From CAZVIK01 sp964627045 (GTDB lineage Bacteria; Acidobacteriota; Terriglobia; Bryobacterales; Bryobacteraceae), in NCBI GenBank assembly GCA_964627045.1, contig CAZVIK010000027.1:1-30620 (forward strand): a DNA stretch of 30,620 nucleotides, written 5' to 3'. Every line of letters starts with the position of its first letter. Positions within the stretch are counted from its first letter, which is position 1. A program made the position numbers and the translations under genes. Under the pieces are notes generated by a model that ran no database searches, was not told the DNA's origin, and worked only from the letters and a program-made list of their open reading frames with translations. Positions 14,929 to 23,067 of the stretch are shown one piece after another.

Positions 14929-15750
14929 ATGCGGCCAACCAAAGATCCAAAAGAATTGCAGGCCATTTGCCGTCGCCTGCGGCGTCACATCATCGAGATG
15001 ACGGCGGCAGCCAAGTCGGGCCACCCCGGCGGCTCGCTCTCCGCGGTCGAGATCCTGGTCACCTTGTTCTGGGACGTATTGCGCCACGACCCGGCCAACC
15101 CGGCTTGGCCGGACCGCGACCGCATCATCCTTTCCAAAGGCCACGCGGCGCCGGTGCTCTACTCGGCGATGGCGGAGTGCGGATACTGCGCCGTCGATGA
15201 CTTGAAGACGCTTCGCCAGCTCGGCTCGCCCTTCCAGGGACACCCCGACCGGCGGTTTTTCCCGGCCTTGGAGGCCTCTACGGGGTCGCTCGGGCAAGGG
15301 CTGTCTCTGGCCCTGGGAATGGGCGCGGCGGCGCGCCTGGACAAGGCCGCCTGGCGCACCTACGTGGTGTTGGGCGACGGCGAATGCCAGGAAGGGCAGA
15401 TCTGGGAGGCCGCCATGTTCGGCGCGCACCACCGTCTCGTCAACGTCTGCGCCATCGTGGATTACAACAAGATCCAGCTTGACGGCTTCGTCAAAGACGT
15501 GATGGAGTTGGAGCCTTTCGGCGCCAAGTGGGCCTCGTTCGGTTGGAACGTGCTGGAGGTGGACGGCCACGATATTCGCGCCCTCCAGGGCGCCTTCGCC
15601 AGTGCGGCGGCCTGCTCCGGTTCTCCCTCCGTGGTGATCGCACACACCGTGAAGGGCAAGGGGGTCTCGTTCATGGAGAACAACCCCAAGTATCACGGGA
15701 CGGCCCCGTCGGCAAAGGAAGCCGAGATCGCACTCAAGGAACTTGCATAG
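14929..15750 (+). CDS. Transketolase, N-terminal (TPP-binding) subunit
   Basis: A 273-residue protein equal to the N-terminal, diphosphate-binding domain of transketolase, the pentose-phosphate and Calvin-type enzyme that moves two-carbon ketol units between sugar phosphates. KSGHPGGSLS (residues 29-38) and SKGHAAPVLYSAM hold conserved histidines. The thiamine-diphosphate motif runs from GDGE at 149-152 to Asn180 in VDYNKIQLDG. The conserved GKGVSFMEN lies near the end. The other half is the next gene, so the active enzyme is an alpha2-beta2 split transketolase, common outside Proteobacteria. Start: ATG 14929 has GGAAAG 8 nt upstream; an ATG at 14905 would add eight residues. Confidence 0.94.
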   Translation: MRPTKDPKELQAICRRLRRHIIEMTAAAKSGHPGGSLSAVEILVTLFWDVLRHDPANPAWPDRDRIILSKGHAAPVLYSAMAECGYCAVDDLKTLRQLGSPFQGHPDRRFFPALEASTGSLGQGLSLALGMGAAARLDKAAWRTYVVLGDGECQEGQIWEAAMFGAHHRLVNVCAIVDYNKIQLDGFVKDVMELEPFGAKWASFGWNVLEVDGHDIRALQGAFASAAACSGSPSVVIAHTVKGKGVSFMENNPKYHGTAPSAKEAEIALKELA

Positions 15751-15753
15751 ACC

Positions 15754-16719
15754 ATGCCAACAGCGGGCACCTACGAGTTGAAACCGGGTTTGGCCACCCG
15801 GGAGGCGTTTGGCCAGGCTCTTGTGGAACTCGGCCGCGAAGACGGCCGGGTGGTAGCGGTGGATGCCGATCTCTCCAAGTCCACCTTTGCGCATTTGTTC
15901 GCGAAGGAGTTCCCGGAGCGGTTCTTTTCCTGCGGCATTGCCGAGGCGAATCTAGTTGGGGTCGCCGCTGGGCTGGCATCCGGAGGGAAGATCCCGTTTG
16001 CCGCCAGCTTTGCCAGTTTCGTCGTCAACAAGGGCTTCGAGCAGATGCGTGTGCTGGCGGCCTACCCGAACGTAAACGTCAAGGTAGTGGGCACGCACTG
16101 CGGTATTTCCATCGGTGAGGACGGTCCCTCGCAGATGGCCACCGAGGATATCGGTCTGGCCTGCTCGCTTCCCGGGTTTGTGGTGCTTTCACCGGCCGAC
16201 GAAGTCTCCATGAGAGCCCTGGTCAAGGCCGCCGCTGCACATTCCGGGCCGGTCTACATCCGCGCCGGCCGGTTGAAGGTGCCGGTGGTCTATCCTCGCG
16301 AACAGAGCTTCCAGATCGGCCGGGCCGTTCCGTTGGTGGACGGCAGCGATGTGTCCATCATCGCCACAGGGCTCATGGTGGCCGAGGCGATTCGCGCCGC
16401 CGCCGCGCTGGCCGAATCCGGGATCTCAGCCCGGGTGGTCGATGTGCATACGGTGAAGCCGCTCGATGCTGAGGCGATTCGCCGCTGCGCCGTCGAAACC
16501 GGGGCCATCGTGGTTGCCGAGGAACACCTGGCCGACGCCGGCCTGGGGGTCCGCGTCGCCCAGGTCGTGAGCCGGACGGCCCCCTGTCCCATGGAGTTTG
16601 TCGGTGTCGCCGACACCTTCGCGGAATCCGCCTCGCCCGAACAGCTACTGGAAAAGTACGGCCTCACTTTCCGCCAGGTGGCAGACGCGGCGCGAAGAGT
16701 CCTCCAACGAAAGGTTTGA
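15754..16719 (+). CDS. Transketolase, C-terminal (PYR) subunit
   Basis: A 321-residue partner of the preceding gene, starting 3 nt after its stop and probably translationally coupled. The N-terminal pyrimidine-binding domain carries the catalytic glutamate Glu64 in GIAEANLVGVAAGLA, which activates thiamine by binding N1' of the aminopyrimidine. THCGISIGEDGPSQMATEDI is the conserved segment that helps shape the sugar-phosphate site. The C-terminal transketolase domain (VSIIATGLMVAEAIRAA..., VVDVHTVKPLD) follows. Length and layout match split transketolases; 1-deoxyxylulose-5-phosphate synthase is less likely because that enzyme is normally one chain of about 620 residues. Confidence 0.94.
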   Translation: MPTAGTYELKPGLATREAFGQALVELGREDGRVVAVDADLSKSTFAHLFAKEFPERFFSCGIAEANLVGVAAGLASGGKIPFAASFASFVVNKGFEQMRVLAAYPNVNVKVVGTHCGISIGEDGPSQMATEDIGLACSLPGFVVLSPADEVSMRALVKAAAAHSGPVYIRAGRLKVPVVYPREQSFQIGRAVPLVDGSDVSIIATGLMVAEAIRAAAALAESGISARVVDVHTVKPLDAEAIRRCAVETGAIVVAEEHLADAGLGVRVAQVVSRTAPCPMEFVGVADTFAESASPEQLLEKYGLTFRQVADAARRVLQRKV

Positions 16720-16731
16720 GCGCCTAAACTA

Positions 16732-16760
16732 TTGACGCGCCGCGATCACGGTAGTATCGT
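16732..16760 (+). promoter_or_regulatory. Candidate promoter before the kinase-fragment gene
   Basis: TTGACG at 16732-16737 and TATCGT at 16755-16760 are separated by 17 nt. GGGGA at 16762-16766 lies 8 nt before the ATG at 16775. The -10 match is only 4/6. Confidence 0.4.
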
Positions 16761-16774
16761 TGGGGACAGTCGTC

Positions 16775-17080
16775 ATGTCCGAGCTGAACGCGGCGGTATG
16801 GGCGCAGGTGTTGATCGGCCTCTTGGTTGCGGGCCAGGCGGAGAGAAGGCGTGTTTGCAGAGTTCTTCACGACGAGGTCGGCCAGGCGCTGAGCGCCGCC
16901 GGTCTCCAGTTGGAACTTCTCCGCATGGACTGTGAGAGTTGCGCTCCCGAAGTCGCTGTCCGGGCGTCATCCATACAGAAGCTATTGGACGGCGCCCTCA
17001 CCCCACTGAGAGAACTGGCTTCCCAACTCGACCCGGCGCCTTGGGCCTCGAACCGCGCGGAGGTGGATTCTGGAGAGTAA
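16775..17080 (+). CDS. Histidine-kinase dimerization domain only (HisKA_3), no ATPase
   Basis: A 102-residue protein consisting of the dimerization/phosphoacceptor helices of NarL-type sensor kinases. After a short hydrophobic N-terminal helix (AAVWAQVLIGLLVAG) comes the H-box, with His32 in RRRVCRVLHDEVGQALSAAG. A second helix follows (SIQKLLDGALTPLRELASQL), then a stop. A normal kinase continues into a HATPase domain of about 100 residues with N, G1 and G2 boxes; none is present here or before the next gene 26 nt downstream. It could be a phosphotransfer or dimerizing partner for the adjoining response regulator, a relic of a full kinase, or a deletion product. Its H-box is intact. Confidence 0.8.
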   Translation: MSELNAAVWAQVLIGLLVAGQAERRRVCRVLHDEVGQALSAAGLQLELLRMDCESCAPEVAVRASSIQKLLDGALTPLRELASQLDPAPWASNRAEVDSGE

Positions 17081-17106
17081 CTGGTCAACAGAGTGGGTGC
17101 ACACAC

Positions 17107-17781
17107 ATGCCATATAGCATCGTCTTGGTGGACGATCACAAGATCATGCGGGACGGAATCAAGGCGATCCTGCAACGCGCTGGGGAATTCACGGTGGTCG
17201 GCGAAGCCGACACCGGAGTCGGGGCCGTCCAAGTCTGCCGGGAGGCGCGGCCCGATGTGGTCCTGATGGACATCAGCCTCCCCGGCCTGAATGGAATCGA
17301 GGCCACGGCGGAGCTGCTGCGGCACGTTCCGAATTCCAAGGTCGTCGTGCTCTCCATGCACGACGACGAGCAGTCCGTCGTCGGGGCCATCCGCTCCGGC
17401 GCCCGGGCGTTCGTCCTGAAGAAGGCCTCCGATAGCGACCTTCTCGACGCCCTGCGCACGGTCGCCAAGGGCGGGTCCTACCTGAGCCCGCAGGTCTCCG
17501 ACCAGTTGCTACGCCGGATCCAGCGCGGCGACCTGGAATCACGGGCGGTTCCGTCGTCCTTGGAATCGCTGTCCCCGAGGGAGTTGCAGGTCATGCGGCT
17601 GGTTGCCGAGGGCAGGACCAGCAAGGACATTGCCGGGCTTCTTTCCTTGGGGCTGCACACTGTGCGCAGTTACCGCAAGACGTTGATGAAGAAGCTGGGT
17701 GTTAACAACGTGGCGGGACTCACGCAGGTGGCGCTGGCGGCCGGCCTGACGCGCCTGCCCCGGCAATCGCCCGAGGACTAG
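17107..17781 (+). CDS. NarL/LuxR-type response regulator
   Basis: A 224-residue DNA-binding response regulator. The receiver domain has the acidic pair Asp9-Asp10 (LVDDH), the phosphoacceptor Asp55 (VVLMDISLPGLNG), Ser in VVLSMHDDEQS, and Lys in FVLKKAS. A LuxR-type helix-turn-helix follows, from LSPRELQVMRLVAEGRTSKD through LHTVRSYRKTLMKKLGV. It follows the kinase fragment by 26 nt and is presumably in one transcript, so that fragment is the likely partner; the ATP-using kinase that would phosphorylate it is not in the gene pair. No strong ribosome-binding site lies immediately before the ATG. Target genes unknown. Confidence 0.93.
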   Translation: MPYSIVLVDDHKIMRDGIKAILQRAGEFTVVGEADTGVGAVQVCREARPDVVLMDISLPGLNGIEATAELLRHVPNSKVVVLSMHDDEQSVVGAIRSGARAFVLKKASDSDLLDALRTVAKGGSYLSPQVSDQLLRRIQRGDLESRAVPSSLESLSPRELQVMRLVAEGRTSKDIAGLLSLGLHTVRSYRKTLMKKLGVNNVAGLTQVALAAGLTRLPRQSPED

Positions 17782-17875
17782 CGGAGCCTGCCTGGCTCGC
17801 GGCGCGGTCGCTCGTGGCGGCGAGTGAGAGGAACGCGCGGCCGGGCCCACTCTAGCTGTAGAGAACGGAATCGAA

Positions 17876-18745
17876 GTGCACTTCGGCCTCGGGGCTTCGC
17901 CCAAAAGCCGGCCCGCGGTGGGCGGTCCGGCCAGCTTCCGCCCGGCCCTGCTGGCGGCTCAGAACACGCGGTACTACGGCGCTCTGATGGGCCTCCATCG
18001 GCTGGCGACCCCGGAAGCGGTCGAACAACTGACCACGCTCGAAGAGGCGCTGGGACGCGTTCCGCGCGTTGAGCCGGGACTGGTGCGGCTGGATTCCTGC
18101 TCGCTGCTCAACCCCGGCGCTGCCGACCCGCCGCCGTCGGAGTTGTTCTGGCCGCTGCCGCCACCCCGCCGGACGGCTCTGCTGTCGGAGGCCCTGCGCC
18201 ACGCGGCCGGAATCCGTTTGTTCCGCGAATGCCAGATTCGCGACCTCGCACGCTGGCGTCCGGAGGCCATCGCCGGGCCCGTCGATTCGCTTCGCCGTAT
18301 CACGCAGACCCTGTTGGCGAACCCCTCTGCCGCATTCCCTCTAAGGCACTCCGTGCTCGCGTTCTGCCTCTTTCGCCGGGCCTTTCTGACCGAGCAACTG
18401 AGGGAAATGATCTGGCAGGCGTGGGGCGTTCCCGTCTTTGGGCAACTGCTGGGGCCATCGGGCGAGATGCTGGCTTGGGAGTGCGAGGCACACGAGGGGT
18501 ATCACTACGATCCGGCCAATGTCGTGTTCGAAGCCGATGCCGATGAACCGGGTGGCGAGTTGTACGTCACGTCGCTTATCAGCCTCCGGCGCCCGTTGCT
18601 TCGAATGGCCTCACGGCTGACGGGGATCCTCCACCCTTCACGCTGCGGTTGCGGGTCGTCCCTGCCCAGACTCTTGCGCCTCGAGCCGTTCGCTGAACGC
18701 CGACGCAAGGCCGGAACCGCCTCGGCGGCGTGCGCCGCCGATTGA
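17876..18745 (+). CDS. PaaK-like protein lacking the AMP-binding N-terminal half
   Basis: A 289-residue protein. The C-terminal two thirds resemble phenylacetate-CoA ligase family enzymes: WGVPVFGQLLGPSGEMLAWE corresponds to the PaaK stretch around its YG(S)TE motif, then ECEAHEGYHYDPANVVFE, GGELYVTSLISLRRPLLRM, and a cysteine segment CGCGSSLPRLLRL like the family's CPCG(R)TLP. The N-terminal adenylate-forming core, including the Ser/Thr/Gly-rich ATP loop, is absent, as the family is usually about 430 residues. The LxGPSGE version of the TE motif keeps Glu. Activity as a ligase is therefore doubtful; it may be a divergent regulator or remnant. The GTG start at 17876 is the best available but weakly supported. 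It is convergent with the BON gene. Confidence 0.6.
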   Translation: MHFGLGASPKSRPAVGGPASFRPALLAAQNTRYYGALMGLHRLATPEAVEQLTTLEEALGRVPRVEPGLVRLDSCSLLNPGAADPPPSELFWPLPPPRRTALLSEALRHAAGIRLFRECQIRDLARWRPEAIAGPVDSLRRITQTLLANPSAAFPLRHSVLAFCLFRRAFLTEQLREMIWQAWGVPVFGQLLGPSGEMLAWECEAHEGYHYDPANVVFEADADEPGGELYVTSLISLRRPLLRMASRLTGILHPSRCGCGSSLPRLLRLEPFAERRRKAGTASAACAAD

Positions 18746-18762
18746 CGGCGCCCCAAGGGCGG

Positions 18763-19050
18763 CTATTCCTGGAGGACGATCTGGTTGATCACCTGTTTAA
18801 CGCCCTTCACCTTGCGGGTGAGCGTTGCCGCACGGGTCTTTTGCTTTTCCGTCTTAACCTTGCCGGTCAGCGTTACCACGCCGCCGGCTACCTCCACGCC
18901 CAAGCCGCCCCCCTTCACAACGGAGTCGGCGGCCAGCTTGCGTATGACGTTATCGTGGATCCGGTCGTCGGAGATGGGGTCTTTGGCGGATAACGGGGGA
19001 CAACAAACCGCGACCAGAGCCACCAGCGTCAGGGTCGCAACCGTCCGCAT
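18763..19050 (-). CDS. Secreted single BON-domain protein
   Basis: A 95-residue periplasmic protein. An N-terminal signal peptide (MRTVATLTLVALVAVCCPPLSA) is followed by one BON domain with the pattern DDRIHDNVIRKLAAD...GLGVEVAGGVVTLTGKVKTE...VKGVKQVINQIVL. BON domains, known from OsmY and secretins, are thought to bind phospholipid or stabilise the envelope. The cysteine pair in the signal region (VCCPP) might make it a lipoprotein, but the box is not canonical. GGAGG lies 8 nt before the ATG. The ATG begins 1 nt after the era stop (TGA-C-ATG), so it is very probably co-translated with era, an unusual addition to that operon. Confidence 0.88.
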   Translation of the reverse strand: MRTVATLTLVALVAVCCPPLSAKDPISDDRIHDNVIRKLAADSVVKGGGLGVEVAGGVVTLTGKVKTEKQKTRAATLTRKVKGVKQVINQIVLQE

Positions 19051-19051
19051 G

Positions 19052-19978
19052 TCATTCGCCTCCCGGGCCTGCTCCTGAACGCCAGTCTACCGCATTCAGG
19101 AATTCGGGGTTCTCACGCCAACGCTCGCGCGTCTTGACGAAGAGTTCCAGGAACACCTTCCGGCCGAAGATGGCCTCCATCTGCCGCCGCGCCGCCGAGC
19201 CCACCTGCTTCAGCATTGCCCCCCCGGCGCCGATCACGATGGCCTTCTGCGTCTCGCGCTCAACAAAGATCGTCACCGATACCCTGGTCACCGCTCGCTT
19301 TTCTTCCCAGGAGTCGACCACCACGGCGACTGAGTGCGGGACCTCTTCTCGCGTGAGTTTGAGGATCTGCTCGCGCACCAACTCGGAAGCCAGGAAGCGC
19401 TCCGGCTGGTCGGTCAGGTAGTCGTCGGGGAAGTAGGCGGGACCTTCGGGAAGCCTCTTGACGATCTCGGCGACGAGGGTCTCCACGCCTTCGCCGGTTC
19501 GAGCCGACAAAGGAAGGTACTCCTGGAAGCCATGGAGGGACTGGTAGCCCTGCGTCAACTCCAGCAGCGCGCGTTTGTCCTTCACGGCGTCGATCTTGTT
19601 CAGCAGCAGGAGCGCCGGGGTGCGCGCGTCGCTCACCAGACGCACCGCGTCGGCATCGTCCGGTCCGATGCTGCGCGTCGCGTCTGCGACGTAGAGGAGC
19701 AGGTCGCGCTCGTCGAGAGACGCCTTGACCGTCTCCAGCATCCGGCGGTTCAGCAGCGAGTCGGGTTTATGAATGCCCGGCGTGTCCAGGAGCACCAACT
19801 GCGCTCCATCCATGTGCACAACGCCCTGGATCGAGGTCCGCGTGGTCTGGGGTTTAGGTGCCACGATGGCCAGCTTTGTCCCGACCAGGCGGTTCAGAAG
19901 CGTCGATTTGCCGGCGTTCGGCCTCCCCAGGATCGACACGAACCCGGACCGGTGCTTTGCGGCTTTCGGTGGCTTCAT
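19052..19978 (-). CDS. era: GTPase Era
   Basis: A 308-residue ribosome-assembly GTPase that binds the 3' end of 16S rRNA during 30S maturation. G1 is GRPNAGKS (18-25), G2 the threonine region PQTTRTS, G3 DTPG (65-68) and G4 NKID (127-130). The C-terminal KH domain shows the GxxG loop in VIGAGGAMLKQVG and ends with FVKTRERWRENPEFL. Length and domain order are typical. Its ATG overlaps the ybeY stop by 4 nt (ATGA), and the BON gene follows after 1 nt. The cluster ybeZ-ybeY-era is a widespread ribosome-maturation and RNA-processing operon. Confidence 0.97.
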   Translation of the reverse strand: MKPPKAAKHRSGFVSILGRPNAGKSTLLNRLVGTKLAIVAPKPQTTRTSIQGVVHMDGAQLVLLDTPGIHKPDSLLNRRMLETVKASLDERDLLLYVADATRSIGPDDADAVRLVSDARTPALLLLNKIDAVKDKRALLELTQGYQSLHGFQEYLPLSARTGEGVETLVAEIVKRLPEGPAYFPDDYLTDQPERFLASELVREQILKLTREEVPHSVAVVVDSWEEKRAVTRVSVTIFVERETQKAIVIGAGGAMLKQVGSAARRQMEAIFGRKVFLELFVKTRERWRENPEFLNAVDWRSGAGPGGE

Positions 19979-20421
19979 CGGTGCGACCGCTCGATAAGGC
20001 CGGCGGGCAGCCCGAGCTTCTTTCTCCAGATGGTCTCCCGGCGCGCCATCCGGCCCCGGTCCCGTTCGTGGTCCAGTCCCATCAGATGCAGCACGCCGTG
20101 AAGCATCAGGACCTCGATCTCCTGTTCCAGCGAGTGCCCCCCCTCAAAGGCCTGTTCCCGGGCGCGTGCGGCGGAAATGGCGATCTCTCCCAGGAATCCG
20201 TCGGGGCCGGGTTCCGGGAACGACAACACGTCGGCCGGGTAGTCTTTTTTCAGGAACTCGCGATTCAGGCGCGCCAGATCGCGGTCGCCCGTGATGAAGC
20301 AAAGAAATGAGCGGCCTCCGGCCACTTCCTCGCTCAAACGCGCGGCGAACTCCCGAAGCGCCCCTCTCGGCACCCGGCCCGCGCTTCGATGGAACGCCAC
20401 CAGTTCGTTACTCGGCGGCAT
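19975..20421 (-). CDS. ybeY: Endoribonuclease YbeY
   Basis: A single-strand endoribonuclease of 148 residues acting in 16S rRNA 3'-end processing and ribosome quality control. The zinc site is complete: His108, His112 and His118 in HGVLHLMGLDH. Other conserved stretches are LNREFLKKDYPADVLSFPEP and GEIAIS. The N-terminus overlaps the ybeZ gene by 14 nt and its end overlaps era by 4 nt, showing tight coupling. Nothing is unusual apart from a slightly divergent N-terminal 30 residues. Confidence 0.96.
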   Translation of the reverse strand: MPPSNELVAFHRSAGRVPRGALREFAARLSEEVAGGRSFLCFITGDRDLARLNREFLKKDYPADVLSFPEPGPDGFLGEIAISAARAREQAFEGGHSLEQEIEVLMLHGVLHLMGLDHERDRGRMARRETIWRKKLGLPAGLIERSHR

Positions 20422-21460
20422 CGGGAGGCTCCGCTTCCGGTTCCGAATCGCCCAGCTTAAGTTGCAACTGCGCGCCCGCGCCGGTGGTTTCGAAATATCG
20501 CTCGTAGGCCTTGACGATCCGCTGCACCAGCGTGTGGCGTACCACGTCCCGCTCGTCGAAGTGGATGAAACGGATGCCCTCCACGCCGCGAAGCACGTCG
20601 CCCGCTTCCAACAGCCCGCTTCGTTTTCCGGCCGGCAAGTCGATCTGCGTCACGTCGCCGGTCACTACCATCTTCGAGTTGAATCCCTGACGGGTAAGGA
20701 TCATCTTCATCTGTTCGGAGGTCGAGTTTTGGGCCTCGTCCATGATGATGAAGCTATCGTTGAGCGTGCGGCCTCGCATGAAGGCCAGCGGGGCGATCTC
20801 GATCGTGTTGCGCTCCAACAGCTTGTCCACCTTGTCGGCATCCAGCATGTCGTAGAGCGCATCGTAAAGGGGGCGCAGATACGGATCGACCTTCTCCTGG
20901 AGAGTGCCGGGGAGAAAGCCCAGCCGTTCGCCGGCCTCCACGGCCGGCCGGGTCAGCACGATCCGGTTCACGCGTTTGGCCACCAGCGCGGAAACCGCCA
21001 TGGCCACCGCTAGGTATGTCTTGCCGGTGCCCGCGGGGCCGATCCCGAAAACCAGGTCGTTGCGCTCGATGGCCTCCAGGTAGCGGCGCTGGTTGGCCCC
21101 CTTCGGCGCCACCGTCTTCTTCCCGAAGTTCCGCTGCCTGCCGCTGGCCACCAACTCCCGTAGCGACACCTCCGGGTCCTCGGTGACCACGCGCAGGTAG
21201 CTATTTAGATCGCCGTTGGAAAAGGAGTGGCCCTGGCCGATCAGGTCGGCGTAGTCTCCGAGGATGCTCTCGGCGCGGGCCACGCTGTCCGGCTCGCCTT
21301 CAATTTCCAGACTGTCGGCCAGCAATTGAATCCTCACGTTGAGACCGGATTCCAGAAGACGGATATTCTCGTCACGGGTGCCGAATAGCGGTTCGATGCC
21401 GCGGGTGATTTCGACGCTCGTCTTGGTAGTCAAGCCGCTCTCATTGCCCCCTTGGGCCAC
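20408..21460 (-). CDS. ybeZ: PhoH-like ATPase (YbeZ)
   Basis: A 350-residue cytosolic ATPase of the PhoH/YbeZ group, a partner of YbeY in rRNA processing. An N-terminal KH-like region (DENIRLLESGLNVRIQLLAD) marks the YbeZ subgroup. The PhoH domain has Walker A GPAGTGKT (141-148), Walker B IIMDEAQN and MVVTGDVTQIDLP. The C-terminal tail is acidic. The start is uncertain: GTG at 21460 begins a plausible chain but lacks a ribosome-binding site, and a TTG at 21433 is an alternative. A good extended -10 promoter lies about 105 nt upstream. It is the first gene of the operon running through ybeY, era and the BON gene. Confidence 0.94.
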   Translation of the reverse strand: MAQGGNESGLTTKTSVEITRGIEPLFGTRDENIRLLESGLNVRIQLLADSLEIEGEPDSVARAESILGDYADLIGQGHSFSNGDLNSYLRVVTEDPEVSLRELVASGRQRNFGKKTVAPKGANQRRYLEAIERNDLVFGIGPAGTGKTYLAVAMAVSALVAKRVNRIVLTRPAVEAGERLGFLPGTLQEKVDPYLRPLYDALYDMLDADKVDKLLERNTIEIAPLAFMRGRTLNDSFIIMDEAQNSTSEQMKMILTRQGFNSKMVVTGDVTQIDLPAGKRSGLLEAGDVLRGVEGIRFIHFDERDVVRHTLVQRIVKAYERYFETTGAGAQLQLKLGDSEPEAEPPDAAE

Positions 21461-21565
21461 ACGCGAGCCCAGCCGTTTCTGGAGGGAAGTTGGAAAGGCA
21501 CGTGCCAGACTTGAACTCGCCGGGAGCCGCCATTCGCGTGCCAGGAGAGTGCAACATCCAAACGA

Positions 21566-21594
21566 AGTATAGCAGCAAACGCGTGGAGCCCCAA
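21566..21594 (-). promoter_or_regulatory. Promoter of the ybeZ-ybeY-era operon
   Basis: On the minus strand TTGGGG (21594-21589) is separated by 17 nt from TATACT (21571-21566). The -10 box is extended (TGC-TATACT), which offsets the weak -35 box. It implies a leader of roughly 95 nt before the GTG at 21460. Confidence 0.6.
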
Positions 21595-21654
21595 CCGCTG
21601 GGAGCTCGCATTCATCGACCTGTCATCGCGCCCCCCAACCGGAGGCTTCCGGCA

Positions 21655-22941
21655 TCATCGGACAGGCGGGCCGCCCTTCCCACCAGGGGCGGCTGCGGCC
21701 ACGCCGCCTGGCTCGAGGCTGGCCTGCCGCACCCAGAGGTCTCCCTCGATTCGAGTACTCCCCTGCGTGCGCCGGTAGTCCAGCGCCAACCGGACGAGGT
21801 TCACGTTGTCAGGAACTTCGAAGTCAAACGTGCTCTGGCGCCAGGAGGCTTCCTCCGCCTGCATTTCGGCCGCCGCAATCTCCCTGGATCCGTTCCATGG
21901 TTCGACGATCCACCGCAGGCCGGACTGGCGCGGCGCCCCCATCCCGCGCGCCCAACATGTGAGCCGGTAGCGGCGTCCCGGTTGCACTGGGAGCGCCTGC
22001 TGAAGGATCCGGATCCTTTCGGCCTGTTTTCCTGACAACGTAATGCGCAAGGCTCGCGGCGACTCAGTCAGGCCGGTGGTTAGCCCATTGGCGCCCGCCA
22101 CGCGCCAGTCGAAGCCGCCAGCGCCGGGCGGGTGGTCGAACCCTCCGTTGGTGAGGCTGCGTCCCCTGGAGGGGTCCAGGGGGGCAAACGGGAGAATGCC
22201 CCGCTCGCAGGACGCATTCCACACCGTCACGGCAGCGTCAACACGGCCCGCCTCCAGCAGCCGCTCGCAGTAGACGGCGAAAAGCCGCGCGTGCTCCCGG
22301 TTGGCCAAGGGAAGCAGCTCGTCGAAGGCACGACCCGCGCCGTCCAGGAGGTCTTCCTGAAGGAGGAATCCGAGGTACTGCGCCAGAACTCCCGGATGCT
22401 TCGGGAGCACGCGTTCTAGGACCAGGACAGGGTCGCGGCCCAACCGAAGGCTCAGCCGGAACAGCGCCGTCTGCGGCAGGTAGGCCATCTCGGCTGCTTT
22501 CCTGGCCCACGGCCAAAACCGCTCGGGGTCGTTCCGTCGGAAGTAGAAGTTGGCGAGCGACCAGTTGGGCTCGTAGGCACGGCTGGCTCTGGCCGCCGCC
22601 AGCAGGCACTTTTCGGCCTTCGGCAGGTCGCCGGAGGTCTCCGCCTGAAGCCCCAACTCGATCCAGACAGAGGCCAGCCGCGGGTTCACAGCCACGGCAC
22701 ACGCCAAGGCCGACACGTCGGACGGATCGGTTACGAAGCTAGCGGCGTTGTGAGGTGTCAGCCGACGGGCCAGGGCGACGCCGGCAACGCTCCCGGAGCG
22801 CAATCCCCAGTCGGCGAGACCGCGGCAAAGGGCCGCCCCCCCCGCTCCTACCAACAGAATAACGGCGCCAGCCGCGGCGAAAGTACGCACAACACCCCAT
22901 CGGAGGGATGGTTCCCCGTGTTTAGTCTGCCTGCCAGCCAT
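21655..22941 (-). CDS. Membrane-anchored TPR protein with carbohydrate-binding-like C-terminus
   Basis: A 428-residue protein of unknown function. An N-terminal helix (TFAAAGAVILLVGAGGAALC) would anchor it in the inner membrane with the rest in the periplasm. Residues 75 to about 250 look like helical TPR repeats, e.g. ASVWIELGLQAETSGDLPKA followed by EKCLLAAARA, and NWSLANFYFRRNDPERFW. The last 150 residues are beta-rich and resemble a jelly-roll carbohydrate-binding module: NGGFDHPPGAGGFDWRV, RYRLTCWARGMG, then VNLVRLALDYRR. Such TPR plus jelly-roll proteins often accompany exopolysaccharide genes in Acidobacteria (inference). No Shine-Dalgarno is visible before the ATG at 22941. It is divergent from the FecR-like gene. 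Confidence 0.7.
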   Translation of the reverse strand: MAGRQTKHGEPSLRWGVVRTFAAAGAVILLVGAGGAALCRGLADWGLRSGSVAGVALARRLTPHNAASFVTDPSDVSALACAVAVNPRLASVWIELGLQAETSGDLPKAEKCLLAAARASRAYEPNWSLANFYFRRNDPERFWPWARKAAEMAYLPQTALFRLSLRLGRDPVLVLERVLPKHPGVLAQYLGFLLQEDLLDGAGRAFDELLPLANREHARLFAVYCERLLEAGRVDAAVTVWNASCERGILPFAPLDPSRGRSLTNGGFDHPPGAGGFDWRVAGANGLTTGLTESPRALRITLSGKQAERIRILQQALPVQPGRRYRLTCWARGMGAPRQSGLRWIVEPWNGSREIAAAEMQAEEASWRQSTFDFEVPDNVNLVRLALDYRRTQGSTRIEGDLWVRQASLEPGGVAAAAPGGKGGPPVR

Positions 22942-23020
22942 GCTTTTTTGCCGGGGGCCTAGTGCCTAAGCCTTAACCCCTGATCCTACAACGTTTCCCA
23001 GCCGATAGAGTTTCTGTGTG

Positions 23021-23038
23021 GGCGGGCCGTTGCCCGCC
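23021..23038 (+). repeat. GC-rich hairpin upstream of the FecR-like gene
   Basis: GGCGGGC (23021-23027) and GCCCGCC (23032-23038) form a perfect 7-bp stem with a CGTT loop, shortly before the AAGGAG ribosome-binding site of the gene at 23068. It may be part of the 5' leader. Confidence 0.4.
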
Positions 23039-23067
23039 GGATCACTTCCTGTCAAGGAGACAACCCG

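Noticed and set aside
13942..15894. A 650-codon open frame on the minus strand opposite hemB and the transketolase genes
   Set aside because: It mirrors highly conserved genes on the plus strand. GC-rich third positions leave long antisense frames free of stops, and its product resembles no family and is full of His/Arg/Gly runs.
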